NCBI GenBank assembly: GCA_002104985.1
Contig: MCGO01000023.1
Span: 62,001-126,000, forward strand
Origin: Rhizoclosmatium globosum
Taxonomy: Eukaryota; Chytridiomycota; Chytridiomycetes; Chytridiales; Chytriomycetaceae
DNA length: 64,000 nt
Direction: 5' to 3'
Under the pieces are notes generated by a model that was given only the letters and a program-made list of their open reading frames with translations, was not told where the DNA came from and did not search any database. Every line of letters starts with the position of its first letter. The stretch's first letter is position 1. This document shows positions 21,025 through 32,740 of this stretch, in pieces. The translations under genes and the position numbers were made by a program.

Positions 21025-21436
21025 TTAGACAATGATTACAGGTGGAGCGATAGACGATGAAGGTGCAGCGGCAGAAGAAGTCCATGTCTTTGGAGATAAA
21101 GCGGTCGAGGCCTTGAAAGGTGGAACCCACTTGTGTGGAGATGGGATTGGAGTTGGAGTAGGAGTTGGGTATGGGCGTGGGTCTGGGTGTGGCTTGACCC
21201 ATGTTTTGCAGTCCATTGGAAACAATTGGGTCACCGTAACAGTCACGGTTGGGATCGTCACGAGGGAGAGGTGCTGCTTTGGGTTGATGCCGCGGATGTG
21301 GTGGTTGCTGAATTAAGATGCAGTTTAGATATTCAGCGTGACTCTGATGGGTATACTTACGAGCTCCGCCTCCTGGAAGTGCGGCGACGAATGAAACAGC
21401 GGTAGCGAGGACAACAGCGAGGACTCGGGCAATCAT
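21025..21436 (-). CDS. Small secreted protein with VTVTVTQLFPMDC motif, copy 1
   Basis: Exon 1 encodes a signal peptide (MIARVLAVVLATAVSFVAAL) followed by PGGGA, then an intron of about 75 bases. Exon 2 has Ser/Thr residues, IPTVTVTVTQLFPMDCKTWV, a Pro-rich spacer (PDPRPYPTPTPTPIPSP), and a hydrophobic end (SSSIAPPVIIV) at TAA 21025. One base is missing near 21265 between the signal-peptide frame and the motif frame. A paralogue lies at 22952-23229 on the other strand with the same leader and motif. The single Cys, Thr-Val repeat and Pro-rich tail suggest a cell-wall or secreted peptide. No known domain. Confidence 0.68.
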
Positions 21437-21699
21437 TTCAAGGATTTAGGAGGTTGTGGAGTTTTGAGGATGAATTACGACGAAAGCCCCGCTTTTCGAA
21501 TTTATGGTTCATGCGAATGAAAGAACGGGAAGGCGGCGGGGAGTGGCGGGAAATTGATGACACTCTTCTTTTTTGGGTGGATGGGATGTCAGCGGGACCT
21601 TTTCGGACCTTTCGAACACTGTCGGACATTCAATTTTGGTTGAACATTGCTCAATTTATTGGTTGAAAAGGGAAATGAATTTATAGAACATGATAACAT

Positions 21700-22519
21700 T
21701 TACTCCTCGTCAGTGCCTTGAGCCAGAGCACTGTAAAAAAAACAAACAGGATGAGCAACATGTCAACGACAATGATTCAACAAAAGACTTACTCGTACAA
21801 GACCTGCGCAAATTCAGGCTTTGGAACTTCACCAGACAAGATTTGCTTTCCAGTGGTTCCAACTCCATAAACTTCAGCGTTGGTGAAGCTTCTCTGGTTC
21901 ACTTCACTAACTCAGCGGAAATTCCCGCGAAAAGACCCTTTGAGTGGGAGTAAGTGTAAATGGCAGCGAGGGAAGAGGTAAGCTCGGCATCGGCCTCGCG
22001 TCCCAATGGACCAACGGCAACTATAATATTCGTTAGTATCAAGAATAAAGATGATTAGCGGTAATATACCTGAAACTTCTCCTCCAAGGGAAAAGTTGTG
22101 GCCGTGCCAGAAAGAGCGGACCGCAGCGTCAGTGTTGAGGACAAAGATGAGATCGCTATCTCAACGCCAGCCTACAAGCGACGACGTCAAACATTGAATC
22201 GCATGATAACGTTACGTACTTGATCACCAAGACCGAAGCCAACGGTATGAATGGCAGCTGGAGCGGACCACGATCCATCCTCCAAACGGGCAACAACTTA
22301 CGCTCAGATGCGATCAATCCAAGCTTGGTAACATGAAGCACAGCGATACCCTTCGCAGCATCTGATGTTTACGAACGACGCTTACAAATTGAGTTTCGGG
22401 AGGAAATCGTTCAACTTACCGACGATCGAGTCTGGAATTCCAAAGTTCACTTTTCCTCTGAAGGTAGTGATCACTTCGGCAGCGTGCTCAATGTCCTTGA
22501 TAAAGTCAGATTTGGTCAT
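21700..22519 (-). CDS. SYLF domain protein D
   Basis: A multi-exon SYLF gene. Exon 1 is MTKSDFIKDIEHAAEVITTF with VNFGIPDSIVG; exon 2 has AAKGIAVLHVTKLGLIASER; later exons have PSAAIHTVGFGLGDQ-type sequence, the conserved region before AVGPLGREADAELTSSLAAI (read with introns removed), YTYSHSKGSFAGISAE, and FAQVLYDALAQGTDEE at the end. At least one frame step is needed in the GLIASER region. It lacks an SH3 domain. It is flanked by the two small secreted paralogues, one on each side and both pointing away. Confidence 0.82.
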
Positions 22520-22951
22520 TTTGGTGGTTTTGGTGAGATGTTTTGGGTGGATGCCAAGAGGATGTCGCGTTTTAAGGCGATTTCCCCCGTGTTGTTACAA
22601 ATCGCAAATGTAATTAACGAGTTCGAAGCGCAAACGTGGTGTGATTCATAGTGTCTTATAATGATTACTCTCCACAGCATTGAGTCCAGTTATCTTAATT
22701 ATCACTCCTATTTGGTGTCCATTTGAGGTCTTCCGATCAAACGATATTGTCAACACACTTTACAATAGTCAGTAAGTGTCGAATCTCAGCCCTTGGCATT
22801 CTTTCTGTATATTGAACACAATCTATTTTGCGAATGTCCCGTTTTGATTCATCCCGTCTTTCAGTTCCCGCCTTCCCGCTCTCACATCCATAAAAGCCAA
22901 ACCCAAGTTTTCCCCTCGAAAACATTAACCTCAACAAAAACCACTTCGAAA
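22520..22951. promoter_or_regulatory. Divergent intergenic region, SYLF D / secreted peptide 2
   Basis: 430 AT-rich bases between divergent start codons. No coding frame was credible; it presumably holds both promoters. Confidence 0.4.
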
Positions 22952-23229
22952 ATGATTGCCCGAGTTCTTGCTATTGCCCTTGCTACTGCCGCTTCCTTTG
23001 TCGCTGCCATTCCAGGAGGAGGACCAGCTACAAGCTCTTCATCGCAACAACACAAGTCAGCACCACTGTCCAGCCAATCCCAACTGTGACTGTCACTGTC
23101 ACTCAGCTCTTCCCAATGGACTGCAACACTTGGGTTCCTCCACCACAGCCACAACCAACCTGGGCTCCAGCCCCATCACCAGCTTGGAAACGCGCTCCAT
23201 ACGAGGCTCCAGAAGCCCCAGTTGCTTAA
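22952..23229 (+). CDS. Small secreted protein with VTVTVTQLFPMDC motif, copy 2
   Basis: Signal peptide MIARVLAIALATAASFVAAI, then PGGGPATSSSS, then (after one missing base near 23050) TTQVSTTVQPIPTVTVTVTQ, LFPMDCNTWV, a Pro/Gln-rich spacer (PPPQPQPTWAPAPSPAW) and a short tail ending at TAA 23227-23229. About 90 residues in all. It matches the copy at 21025-21436 in leader, Thr-Val block and single-Cys motif but differs in the tail and seems to lack the intron. The single Cys could form a dimer. Its role is unknown. Confidence 0.68.
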
Positions 23230-23321
23230 TTTAACTATTTCTGATTTGTATTTATATATTTATTTCATTACAACATTGTGAATACATTGAATCGAATTCT
23301 TGACATTTCCTTGACAAATCA

Positions 23322-26300
23322 ATGCCTCTCGTCGTCCTTCTATTACTTTATCTGTACAGTTATCGACACAGTCTTCGATTCCAAGCACAGATCCATCATA
23401 TCTCTCCAGCCTCCAATGGACGCCTCCCCAAAAGTCTGGATATTGCCAGGGGAACTATTGATTCCATCTGTTCTTCTGACTGGAGTCATCGCAGTAAACC
23501 GAACGATGACGGATCCTCGAATCAAACCTATTTAAACAATATGGCATGTCAATGGAACCTGAACGGCCCTCGAGGATATGTCGGAGTTGTGAGTGCAAAA
23601 AAACACGATTTCACGGATCACAGATATTGAACCAACCAGTTCACAGTTAGAGTTCGCCTACTTTGACACAGAGTGTGGATGGGATTTCGTGTTCATATAT
23701 GACGGATCAACAACCCAATCGCCCTACACTGCAAAACTATGCGGAAATCGAACAGCCGCGTTTGGATACAACGATCTATTTGTTTCCTCATCAAACAACT
23801 TTATCGTGCAATTTGCAAGTGATCAGGCTGTCGTGCGGAAAGGATTCCTTGCCGTATTTAACTTTGTTCGTGAGTGAATTGCATATCCTTTTCTCGGAAT
23901 CTAACTGTTTCGTTTACAGCCGCTAATAGTCTATGTCAAAGCGACAGGGATTGTAATGGAGCTGGATCATGCTTACGTGGACAGTGCAGTTGTGATTCCA
24001 CACATTCAGGAGCATTTTGTCAACTCTGTAAGCTCGAGATCATCCCAGGGTCCTTAATTAATCGCTTGCTACAGCAATAGCGAATTACACGCAATTTTTC
24101 TCCAGGGAGCTTCATTCGGCTGTGTATGACCCAACTAGAGACATTATGCTCGTCACCTCTGGCCACACTTTACAACAGTTTTCACAACTATTAAATGATG
24201 TCTTAATTTATAATTTCAGTAAGCTTGCATACATTCATCTTTCACGAATTAAGCGTTGTCTATTTTAGCTTCAAAATTGTGGACACAAAAACAGCCACCA
24301 ATTGGAACTATGGCTCCCGCGGAACGGTTCGACAATTAGTTAAAATATTTAAAATGTATTTTAAATATCGAACAGCTTTTGTCACACGACATTTATGATG
24401 AACGGAACAATGTATTTATATGGCGGAGTAACAAATGCCGAAGACTCCGACATGCTTTGGAAGTACAATATTGATCAAAACACTTGGAACGTGATTCAAA
24501 CATTGGGGAATATCCACCCATGTTCGAAGGAGCGCGTACGTCTTCGTAAACAACCCTGGACACCCATGCTTATGTCTTTGGTGGCTACGTTCCTCTGGCT
24601 CAATCCTTTGAGCTCTCGCGTATGCTTTTCGTGCTGGACTTGAGTAAGTGACAGACTTCTTCACCGCGGCTAACATGACCTCCAGCAACATTTGCTTGGA
24701 AGATTCTTCCAAACTCACCATTTCCGACGTGGGGTCCAACAGGAGTATACCACAAAGCCACGAATTCACTTTATTTTACTGGCGGGTATAGATTCGCTGA
24801 ATCGCCAATACAGCCAACGCTTCAATACCAAATCGACTCAGCAATGTGGTACAACGACCCGAGCCAACCATACGAGTTGTCAATGTCATATGCTCAGTCA
24901 TTTGTTTCTCCTCAAGATAGTGACACCATGATTGTATGGGGTGGATATCCTACAACACTCAAACCAATAGTGATAACGGGATCCCATGTTTTTCGCAACA
25001 GTTCCAGCTGTACAACGTCGCATGTCAGACATGGTCTTATATCGACGTTCCATCTGATCTATTTGTGAGAAGGAAGGGACATAGCTTAATTGTCAGAAAG
25101 AATCAGATTGTTGTGTATGGTGGAATGAATGGATACTTACTAAACGACATGGTGATCCTCGATATACCGGCAACGTCGTCCTCAGTTCAAGCAAATAACG
25201 ATTGTAAAGCAAAGAACTGGTGTTCGAATACTTTTTACTGGTGTTCTGACTGCACTCAACGTCCTTACTGCTTATGGTGTGGAGATACTTGCGCATTAAC
25301 CCAGTTGCTTAGTTGCAGTCTCGGCTAATTATAGTTACGGCTGTCCACAGCAAAATTAGCACTTTCGACTTGTCCATCCGGTAATTGGGTTCTTTTCTTT
25401 GTAAAATAATGCAAACGAACAAATGTCAGTCAATACTATCCAAATCAATCAAACGATACCATTAACACTGCCACGAATGAATCCAAAGACTTCACGTTTG
25501 CTTGTGATTATCCAACGTACGACATGACAATCTCTATCGCATCTCCAAACTCCCAATGAACGTCACAGTGCTTCATACGACCATCATCATCTATACGAAT
25601 CAGTCTCTCAACCCGTACATTTATATTCCAGCAACTAATCCAGCCGATACTCTGGACCGTACACGTTCCGTGTTCATTCCCTGCAGTGGTCAACTCAACT
25701 TCATCAATTCTAACGACCATTTCAATCTTCGTTCTCGTTCACCATCTCCACTCTTCCCTGCTATAACAACAACAATAATAATAATAATGTTGGGGAGGAG
25801 GTTCAAACGGAAATGGAAATACTGGGAGGAGAGTTGGATCTGCGTCCCTCCAGCGTTTGACGAGAACAATATTCTGACTGTCAGTGGCCTCTGCTTCTTC
25901 TGACAAGTTTGGTCCTTTACCTCATACAACGAACTCGAGACAGTATTATGAGGCGACGAAGGGGATTGGCAGCAGGAGACGGACAACCCCTTCCAAAAAT
26001 GCCGCCGACATTTTACCGAGTCCATATGGCTATACCAGACGCGATTCTCAAAGAAATTGGCGCTATTGGGGACGGGCAGTACCTGGGAGTCGGCCCGAAA
26101 CTCCAGTGTGGAGAGTCCATCCAACACATCAAGCCATCGTCGGTTGACAGGACGGTCGTCGAGGATTTTGGCTTCAGCTCGGCTCAATGTCGACGAGGTT
26201 GTCAATTCGTCCAGAGCAGTGGTGAGTAATTCTTCTTTCAGTCCATATGATTTGATACATATAAAGAACAAAACATAGCCACTGTCGATAGAACCAATCC

Positions 26301-26430
26301 TCAACATTCCTGAAGACGGCGGGAAGGAACAAAAGCCGTATGCATCAACAAGTTAATCGTTCTTCCTGGCGCCGCTGCTCTAATCGCTCGAGGTCATGTC
26401 CCTCCCGTCGCCATTGGATCCACACCGTGT
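23322..26430 (+). CDS. Attractin-like CUB-EGF-kelch-PSI membrane protein
   Basis: A long multi-exon gene. Signal peptide (MPLVVLLLLYLYSY); a CUB domain (MACQWNLNGPRGY, then FAYFDTECGWDFVFIYDGS, NNFIVQFASDQ); an EGF-like module (LCQSDRDCNGAGSCLRGQCS, CDSTHSGAFCQ); kelch blades (FMMNGTMYLYGGVTNAED, WKYNIDQNTW, NSLYFTGGYRFAE, TMIVWGGY, QIVVYGGMNGYLLNDMVIL); a Cys-rich PSI/plexin module (WCSNTFYWCSDCTQRPYCLW); one membrane helix (PLLLLTSLVLYLIQRTRD) and a cytoplasmic tail with RRRR and a hydrophobic block VCINKLIVLPG. The order equals that of animal attractins, cell-surface proteins linked to receptor turnover. Several frame breaks around 24.5-24.8 and 25.0 kb; exon ends are approximate and the stop near 26430 is inferred. 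Confidence 0.75.
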
Positions 26431-26606
26431 GAGTTTATTCCAAGTATACCACAAGAGCCGAAAAAGCCAACTGGTATCGCACGATGGTTTAAAAAGTAAA
26501 TACGTCTTAAAGGAAGTGGGATCATATTTAAGAATCTACTATAACGTAAATAAAATCAAAGTATTAAAAACGAGGAAATTTGAGTTATTGCCGAAATAGT
26601 ACTCCA

Positions 26607-27640
26607 TCAAACTCTTGACAGAACAGACTCATATGTAGGTACCTTATGGAAAAAGGGTGAGCTAAAGTAATGAATCTGATGATTACAAGCATGTATCTTA
26701 CCATGTACTTGATATTGATAAACGCGTCCTCTCCACCAGTCAGCTCAAACTTCTCGAGTGTCTCCTGAATCAAGTCCCCAATGTTTTCTCGTTTTTGTTG
26801 CGAGTAGTAGATTCCGTCGCCCAAGTTAACTGAACACAGTGTCAGAAGCAAGAAGTCCATCATGTTATCCGAACTCACCATTCTTATTTTTGAACAAGTT
26901 GAAGATTGGCAAAATCTGTCGATAGTATGGGACAAGAGCTTCTCCAACCATATCAGCACTTTCGACAAGATGTTGAAGGACTTTGAGCGTTGTTGTAATG
27001 ACGTGGGCATTTCGTGTGTTCAAAGCCTCTGATGATGCGTACCTGATAAGCCCCGGAATAATACTAACGTTAACTTACTTTTGATAGGGATAATCAATTG
27101 GGGCACTACAGGCAAGATCTTGTTTCCACCCTTGTCCAACAAATCATGAATTCCTTGTCTCGCAAGAAACGCATAAGGCTCTTCCGTCTCACAGAGTCCC
27201 GAGAAGAAGAGGGGAAGGTAATGGTGATAGTCGAGCTTTTCAATGTCAACCTAGAATACTGGTTTAGTTCAGAATCGAAAAATTCAAGTGATCTCACCTT
27301 CCAGTTAATTTTGTTTCCTTTCGCGTCATGGTTGACAGCCATTGGGAAGTCACCACGGTCGTAAAGCTTGCGGAATCCAGACGAGGATGAAACTGAAGAA
27401 CCAAACGAAGCCCGATCAGTGTCAACTTTCCAATAGGCCCACTAAATCTCACCTGCAACTTCTTGTTTGCCGCCAGTTTTTCGTGGTGTAAAAGCTCCAG
27501 CCTTGGGTGGCTGCGATCCGCGAGGGGCAAAGTATCCTCCAGCACCACTGATTGGTGCTGCGTTTGTCACGTGTAAACTAGTTCAAGAGTCCAGTTCAGC
27601 TTAGTTTGTTCGGCTATAACCGTTTTTCTCACCCTTCCAT
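26607..27640 (-). CDS. PACRG: PACRG, parkin co-regulated gene protein (flagellar inner junction)
   Basis: Six or so exons. They give [77 protein letters not shown] and [28 protein letters not shown] and [20 protein letters not shown]; and [40 protein letters not shown], ending [11 protein letters not shown] at 26607. This is nearly colinear with animal PACRG. PACRG sits at the inner junction of axonemal doublet microtubules, so the gene indicates that the organism makes motile flagella (zoospores). A tiny first exon (MEG, 27640) joined through a 60-base intron is the best start. The gene is convergent with the attractin-like gene. Confidence 0.93.
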
Positions 27641-27920
27641 TATGAAGCGATTGGTTGAAAGGAGGAGCTGTTCTTGTGTACGATTGACAATTTCAACTTC
27701 CTGTTTGGAAATCCCTTGTTCATTCCATACACAACCACTTTCGCATCATACATTATTGATATATAAGTTATTTCATCTTCAGAAAATAAAGAAAGATATA
27801 AAAAAGTCGAATGAACTCCACTCTGCAGCAAACCACCACTCACACTATACAGACCAATACGAAAAGGATATACCCCACAACACGTCAAATTTTATACATT
27901 CCAATCTCTGAGTCTCCACC

Positions 27921-29201
<1,281 letters not shown>

Positions 29202-30035
29202 CTGGAATGTGAAATAGTCAGTAAATGCATGTTAAATGGAGCAATAAGTAGGCTGTATAGACAGCAACCAAGTAAGCAATAGTCCGGCAGCAGAGCCACC
29301 ACCTTTACACCATCCCGCCTCTCCCTTTACCCATGTTCCCCTTCACAGCCTCCTCCTCCTTCCCCTTCATCAAAACATTCTCCTTCATCGTCTCGCTGAC
29401 TCATCTCACCTTTTCGCTCGTGGCTTTTCAGAAACTGTTTGTGTTCGTTGTTTGTGTTTGTGTGTGAAAAAACAACACAACAAACAACAAGCGAAAATTT
29501 TCAGAGGCGAAGTTGTCACAGAATTGATCAAGGTGTCCCTCAGGATTGCCTTGAAGAGATCAATAGGGAAGGGAGTACGGGAGTGATTGATTTGTAGTTG
29601 GGTGGAGTGGGGCGCTTTTTGTGAATGCTTTGTTTGTTTGCAAATCTCTTCAAGAACCACTCGGAATAAATGAAATCATTTAATGAGAAAATATGCTTTA
29701 TTGTTCTTCTTCTATACGGTAAGCAGTGGATTGCTGCCGGACTTCGGCTGTAGCTCCTCCATGAACTTTGTGGCAAGATCATTGTTTTCAAACTCAATCT
29801 TCACGCAACTCTCTCTAAATCATTTTCGTGTAGATTTGAAACGTATTTGCTTCGACCGTTAAATTGCTTCTTGTAGAAAACGCAACCGTATCAGTTTGGT
29901 TTTTGATGCAAAGAGGAGCCAATGCCGATTCCCTATCGATTGTATTCACACTCTGCTTCGTCCCATTTCCTTATCCATTCATGTATCTGTTTGTAATAAC
30001 CTTGTAGACTACTTTTTTCGATGTCTGCAATCTAA
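29202..30035. other. Intergenic, no gene seen
   Basis: About 830 bases between the forkhead start and the receptor's stop. It has a C/T-rich stretch near 29300-29400 that suits a promoter or 5' leader of the forkhead gene, and T-rich sequence further right. Open frames of 70-85 codons lack any domain. Confidence 0.45.
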
Positions 30036-32533
30036 TCAACACAGATTCAAACTGAAAACAACCTTTTTTAAGCGAGTACAAAAATACGCATTTCTTTCAT
30101 TTCCTGTCACGCTCTTTGCCATATAATTCGTGATTGAAGAAGTTCTCGAAGTTCGGCTCTTTCCATTCAAGTATGAACTACGTATAATGGTGCTTCCCAA
30201 AACTATTCCCTGTCTCTCTTTTTTCACTTCAATCATTTTAGTTCCCACCGTCAACCCAAGAGTACCACTTGTAGCAATAAAAACACAAATACACGCACGG
30301 TAGTCATAATATAGATCATGTGGAATCAGCATGGCAACAAAATATGTGATGGCTATGAGCAAAGTTATGACAAGTAACTGTGCGGATTCATTTAATGCGG
30401 CATGTGGGATTCTCGAGGCAAAATAAACTGTTGGAACAAGTCCCAACCACAAAACGATATTGAATGTTTCCATTCCGAAGCGGAGCAAAGTGGAAGATTT
30501 TTTTGACGTGCATTGAGGATAGACGTACGTTCCTCCTGAAACCATTTGAACCGAAAAGTTTGCCCGAACGACCCACAATCCAACAAGAACCTAGGAATAC
30601 AAATCAATAATCAGCTGTGTCAGTATCGCTCTTACGGCTTCGATTAAAACGAGGAGGACATTTAACGACCGAAACAGAGCCACAATAACCTTCCCGTTTG
30701 TCATTCGAACACGTTTTGTTCCAATATATGCGAATAATCCATTTTTAACAATCAGGCTACTGATAATGACTGAAATTCCGACAGGAAGCAGTATCATTCG
30801 TAGCATACAAAGTCCTGCTGTGGGAGAAAATGCATACGCAGCGATAAACAAGTAGCATAGTCCCGTACCACAGACCATTATAAATGTATGCAAAAATGAA
30901 GTATTCTTGATGATATGTGAATGTTGAAAAATGAGCAAAAAGCAGGCACTCGCCAGGCTCGTGAACAGCCCGATGGTTGCCATCGCCACAATACTTGCGA
31001 ACATTTCTGAGTACACTAAGCGAAAGGAAGCAATATAAGTCCATCTGAAGGTATAATAGAAGAGTTCCTGTAAAACAACGGAGTATCGGGGTCCGTGAAC
31101 GAAAATTCTGTTGCATCGATGTTGGTTTCACCAAAATAATGCATATTGTACTTGTATCCATCAAAAGAATATATATCGTACCCGCTATAATATTCGAATG
31201 TTTAGAAAGTGGCAGGTGAATGGGTCCAGTTACATTTCCAAATCGCCGTTGTCATTGAGAACCATGGGATCATTCGTGATTCCTGAATACCCAAGATCTT
31301 GAAAGAGAGTATAGTTCATCTTATCTTGTAATTTTCTTGATTGAAGCATATTTGGTGCATTAGAAGAACTTTCATTCAGGAGCTAGGCATGAAGTGAGTA
31401 AGTCTGTAAAGCTCGAGACATCAAACCTTGTGAAAACCGAGCAACATCATCATTACACAATCAAATACGATATTTCCACTGAAGAGACCGATAAAATCGT
31501 TTTGGTTTAAATCAGGATATCGCGACACCATTGTTCCAAGCACGCGATCGAATAAGGGCTGATTTATAGGGTTTCCAACGCCAAAAGTGAAACCAATTGA
31601 GCCTGATATGGCTTCATATGTGCTGAGAGTTACGTTCTCGTCAAACTGCGGCGAATTGTTTGCAATGTACACTCGATTCTCGCTCATCATTCCGTTTGAA
31701 TTTAAATACAAGAAGAGCGTCGCCAAGAAAAAGTTATCACCAATAGTAATCGTATATCTCGTGTCTGTTTGATTCAACATGGACGCAGTGTACTGTAATT
31801 CGTCCTTTGTCAAATCAGACATCAATCCAAATTTTGCCAGAATAGTTATCCCGCCCTGCTGAAGAGCATCCAAGACATCTTTTGCATACATTCTACCTGT
31901 TTCGCTGTCTTTCTGATAAATAATTGAAGCCCGCGTGACTTTCCAGAACTGAAGGAGAAGCAAATAGTGTCGTCCCACCCCAAGCGCTGGCATTGGTCGC
32001 CAAAAGTACGGATATCGGCTTTTGTCAGAGAACCGCATTGATCCGGTTCCGGCTGCACAATAAGGAATCTGAAGATACGAAAGAGCCGCGGCGACACCAG
32101 TTGCCGTTGAAGAATACTCTGTTCCAATAACGCCAATGACTCATTGTTTTCCTGTATATCTGACACCATGACAGTTGATGCGAAATTACCAGAGTTCCCG
32201 TAATACTCGAGGTCAGCAGCAGGATCATATGAGCCACAGTCTGTTATGAAAATCAGAGCGCGCACGTCTTATAATCTAACTCACCAGAAAACCGCTTCGC
32301 TGTCACGGTTATTCCAGGTAGGATATCCGTGCTGTTATTCACCATCTCGATAGCAAGCTGCATAATCACATCATAAAAGAAGACAGCCCCTGACAGCCCA
32401 AAGTAATCAATCACATTCGAATCATAGTCATTTGTAAAGTTGAGACGACGGATCCAGTAAAGACAAGATTTGGGACGGCGCAGTAATTATTGATGAAACC
32501 GAGTGTGATTGAGTTGGCCATCCTTCTTTTCAT
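30036..32533 (-). CDS. Class C (GABA-B-like) G-protein-coupled receptor
   Basis: An extracellular Venus-flytrap ligand domain followed by seven helices. Ligand domain: GAVFFYDVIMQLAIEMVNNS and TDILPGITVTAKRF; CGSYDPAADLEYYGNSGNFA; RYPYFWRPMP; QQGGITILAKFGL; ENRVYIANNSPQFDENVTLS; YPDLNQNDFIGLFSGNIVFD. Membrane part: SIVAMATIGLFTSLASACFL, FLHTFIMVCGTGLCYLFIAA, ALFRSLNVLLVLIEAVRAIL, ETFNIVLWLGLVPTVYFASR, LLVITLLIAITYFVAMLIPH, CVFIATSGTLGLTVGTKM. The cytoplasmic tail is Ser/Arg-rich. Class C receptors are rare in fungi but known from early-diverging lineages. The ligand is unknown. Frame steps occur near 32430 and 32070; the start is taken at ATG 32533. Confidence 0.83.
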
Positions 32534-32740
32534 GGTGTAAATCCCGCCCGTGATTTATCACGTTCATTTAATTAGTTGAAGATCATATGAAAATCAATTC
32601 GAATTACCAACATTCGTTTGAACGATTACAACCAGTCAACTCTTCAATTTGAGACTTCCAAATAAAAAACATTAATTTTTAATTTAACTCTTGTGCGTTT
32701 ATGTGTGCATCCCAACATTTTTGGACAGTCCATCTTTACG

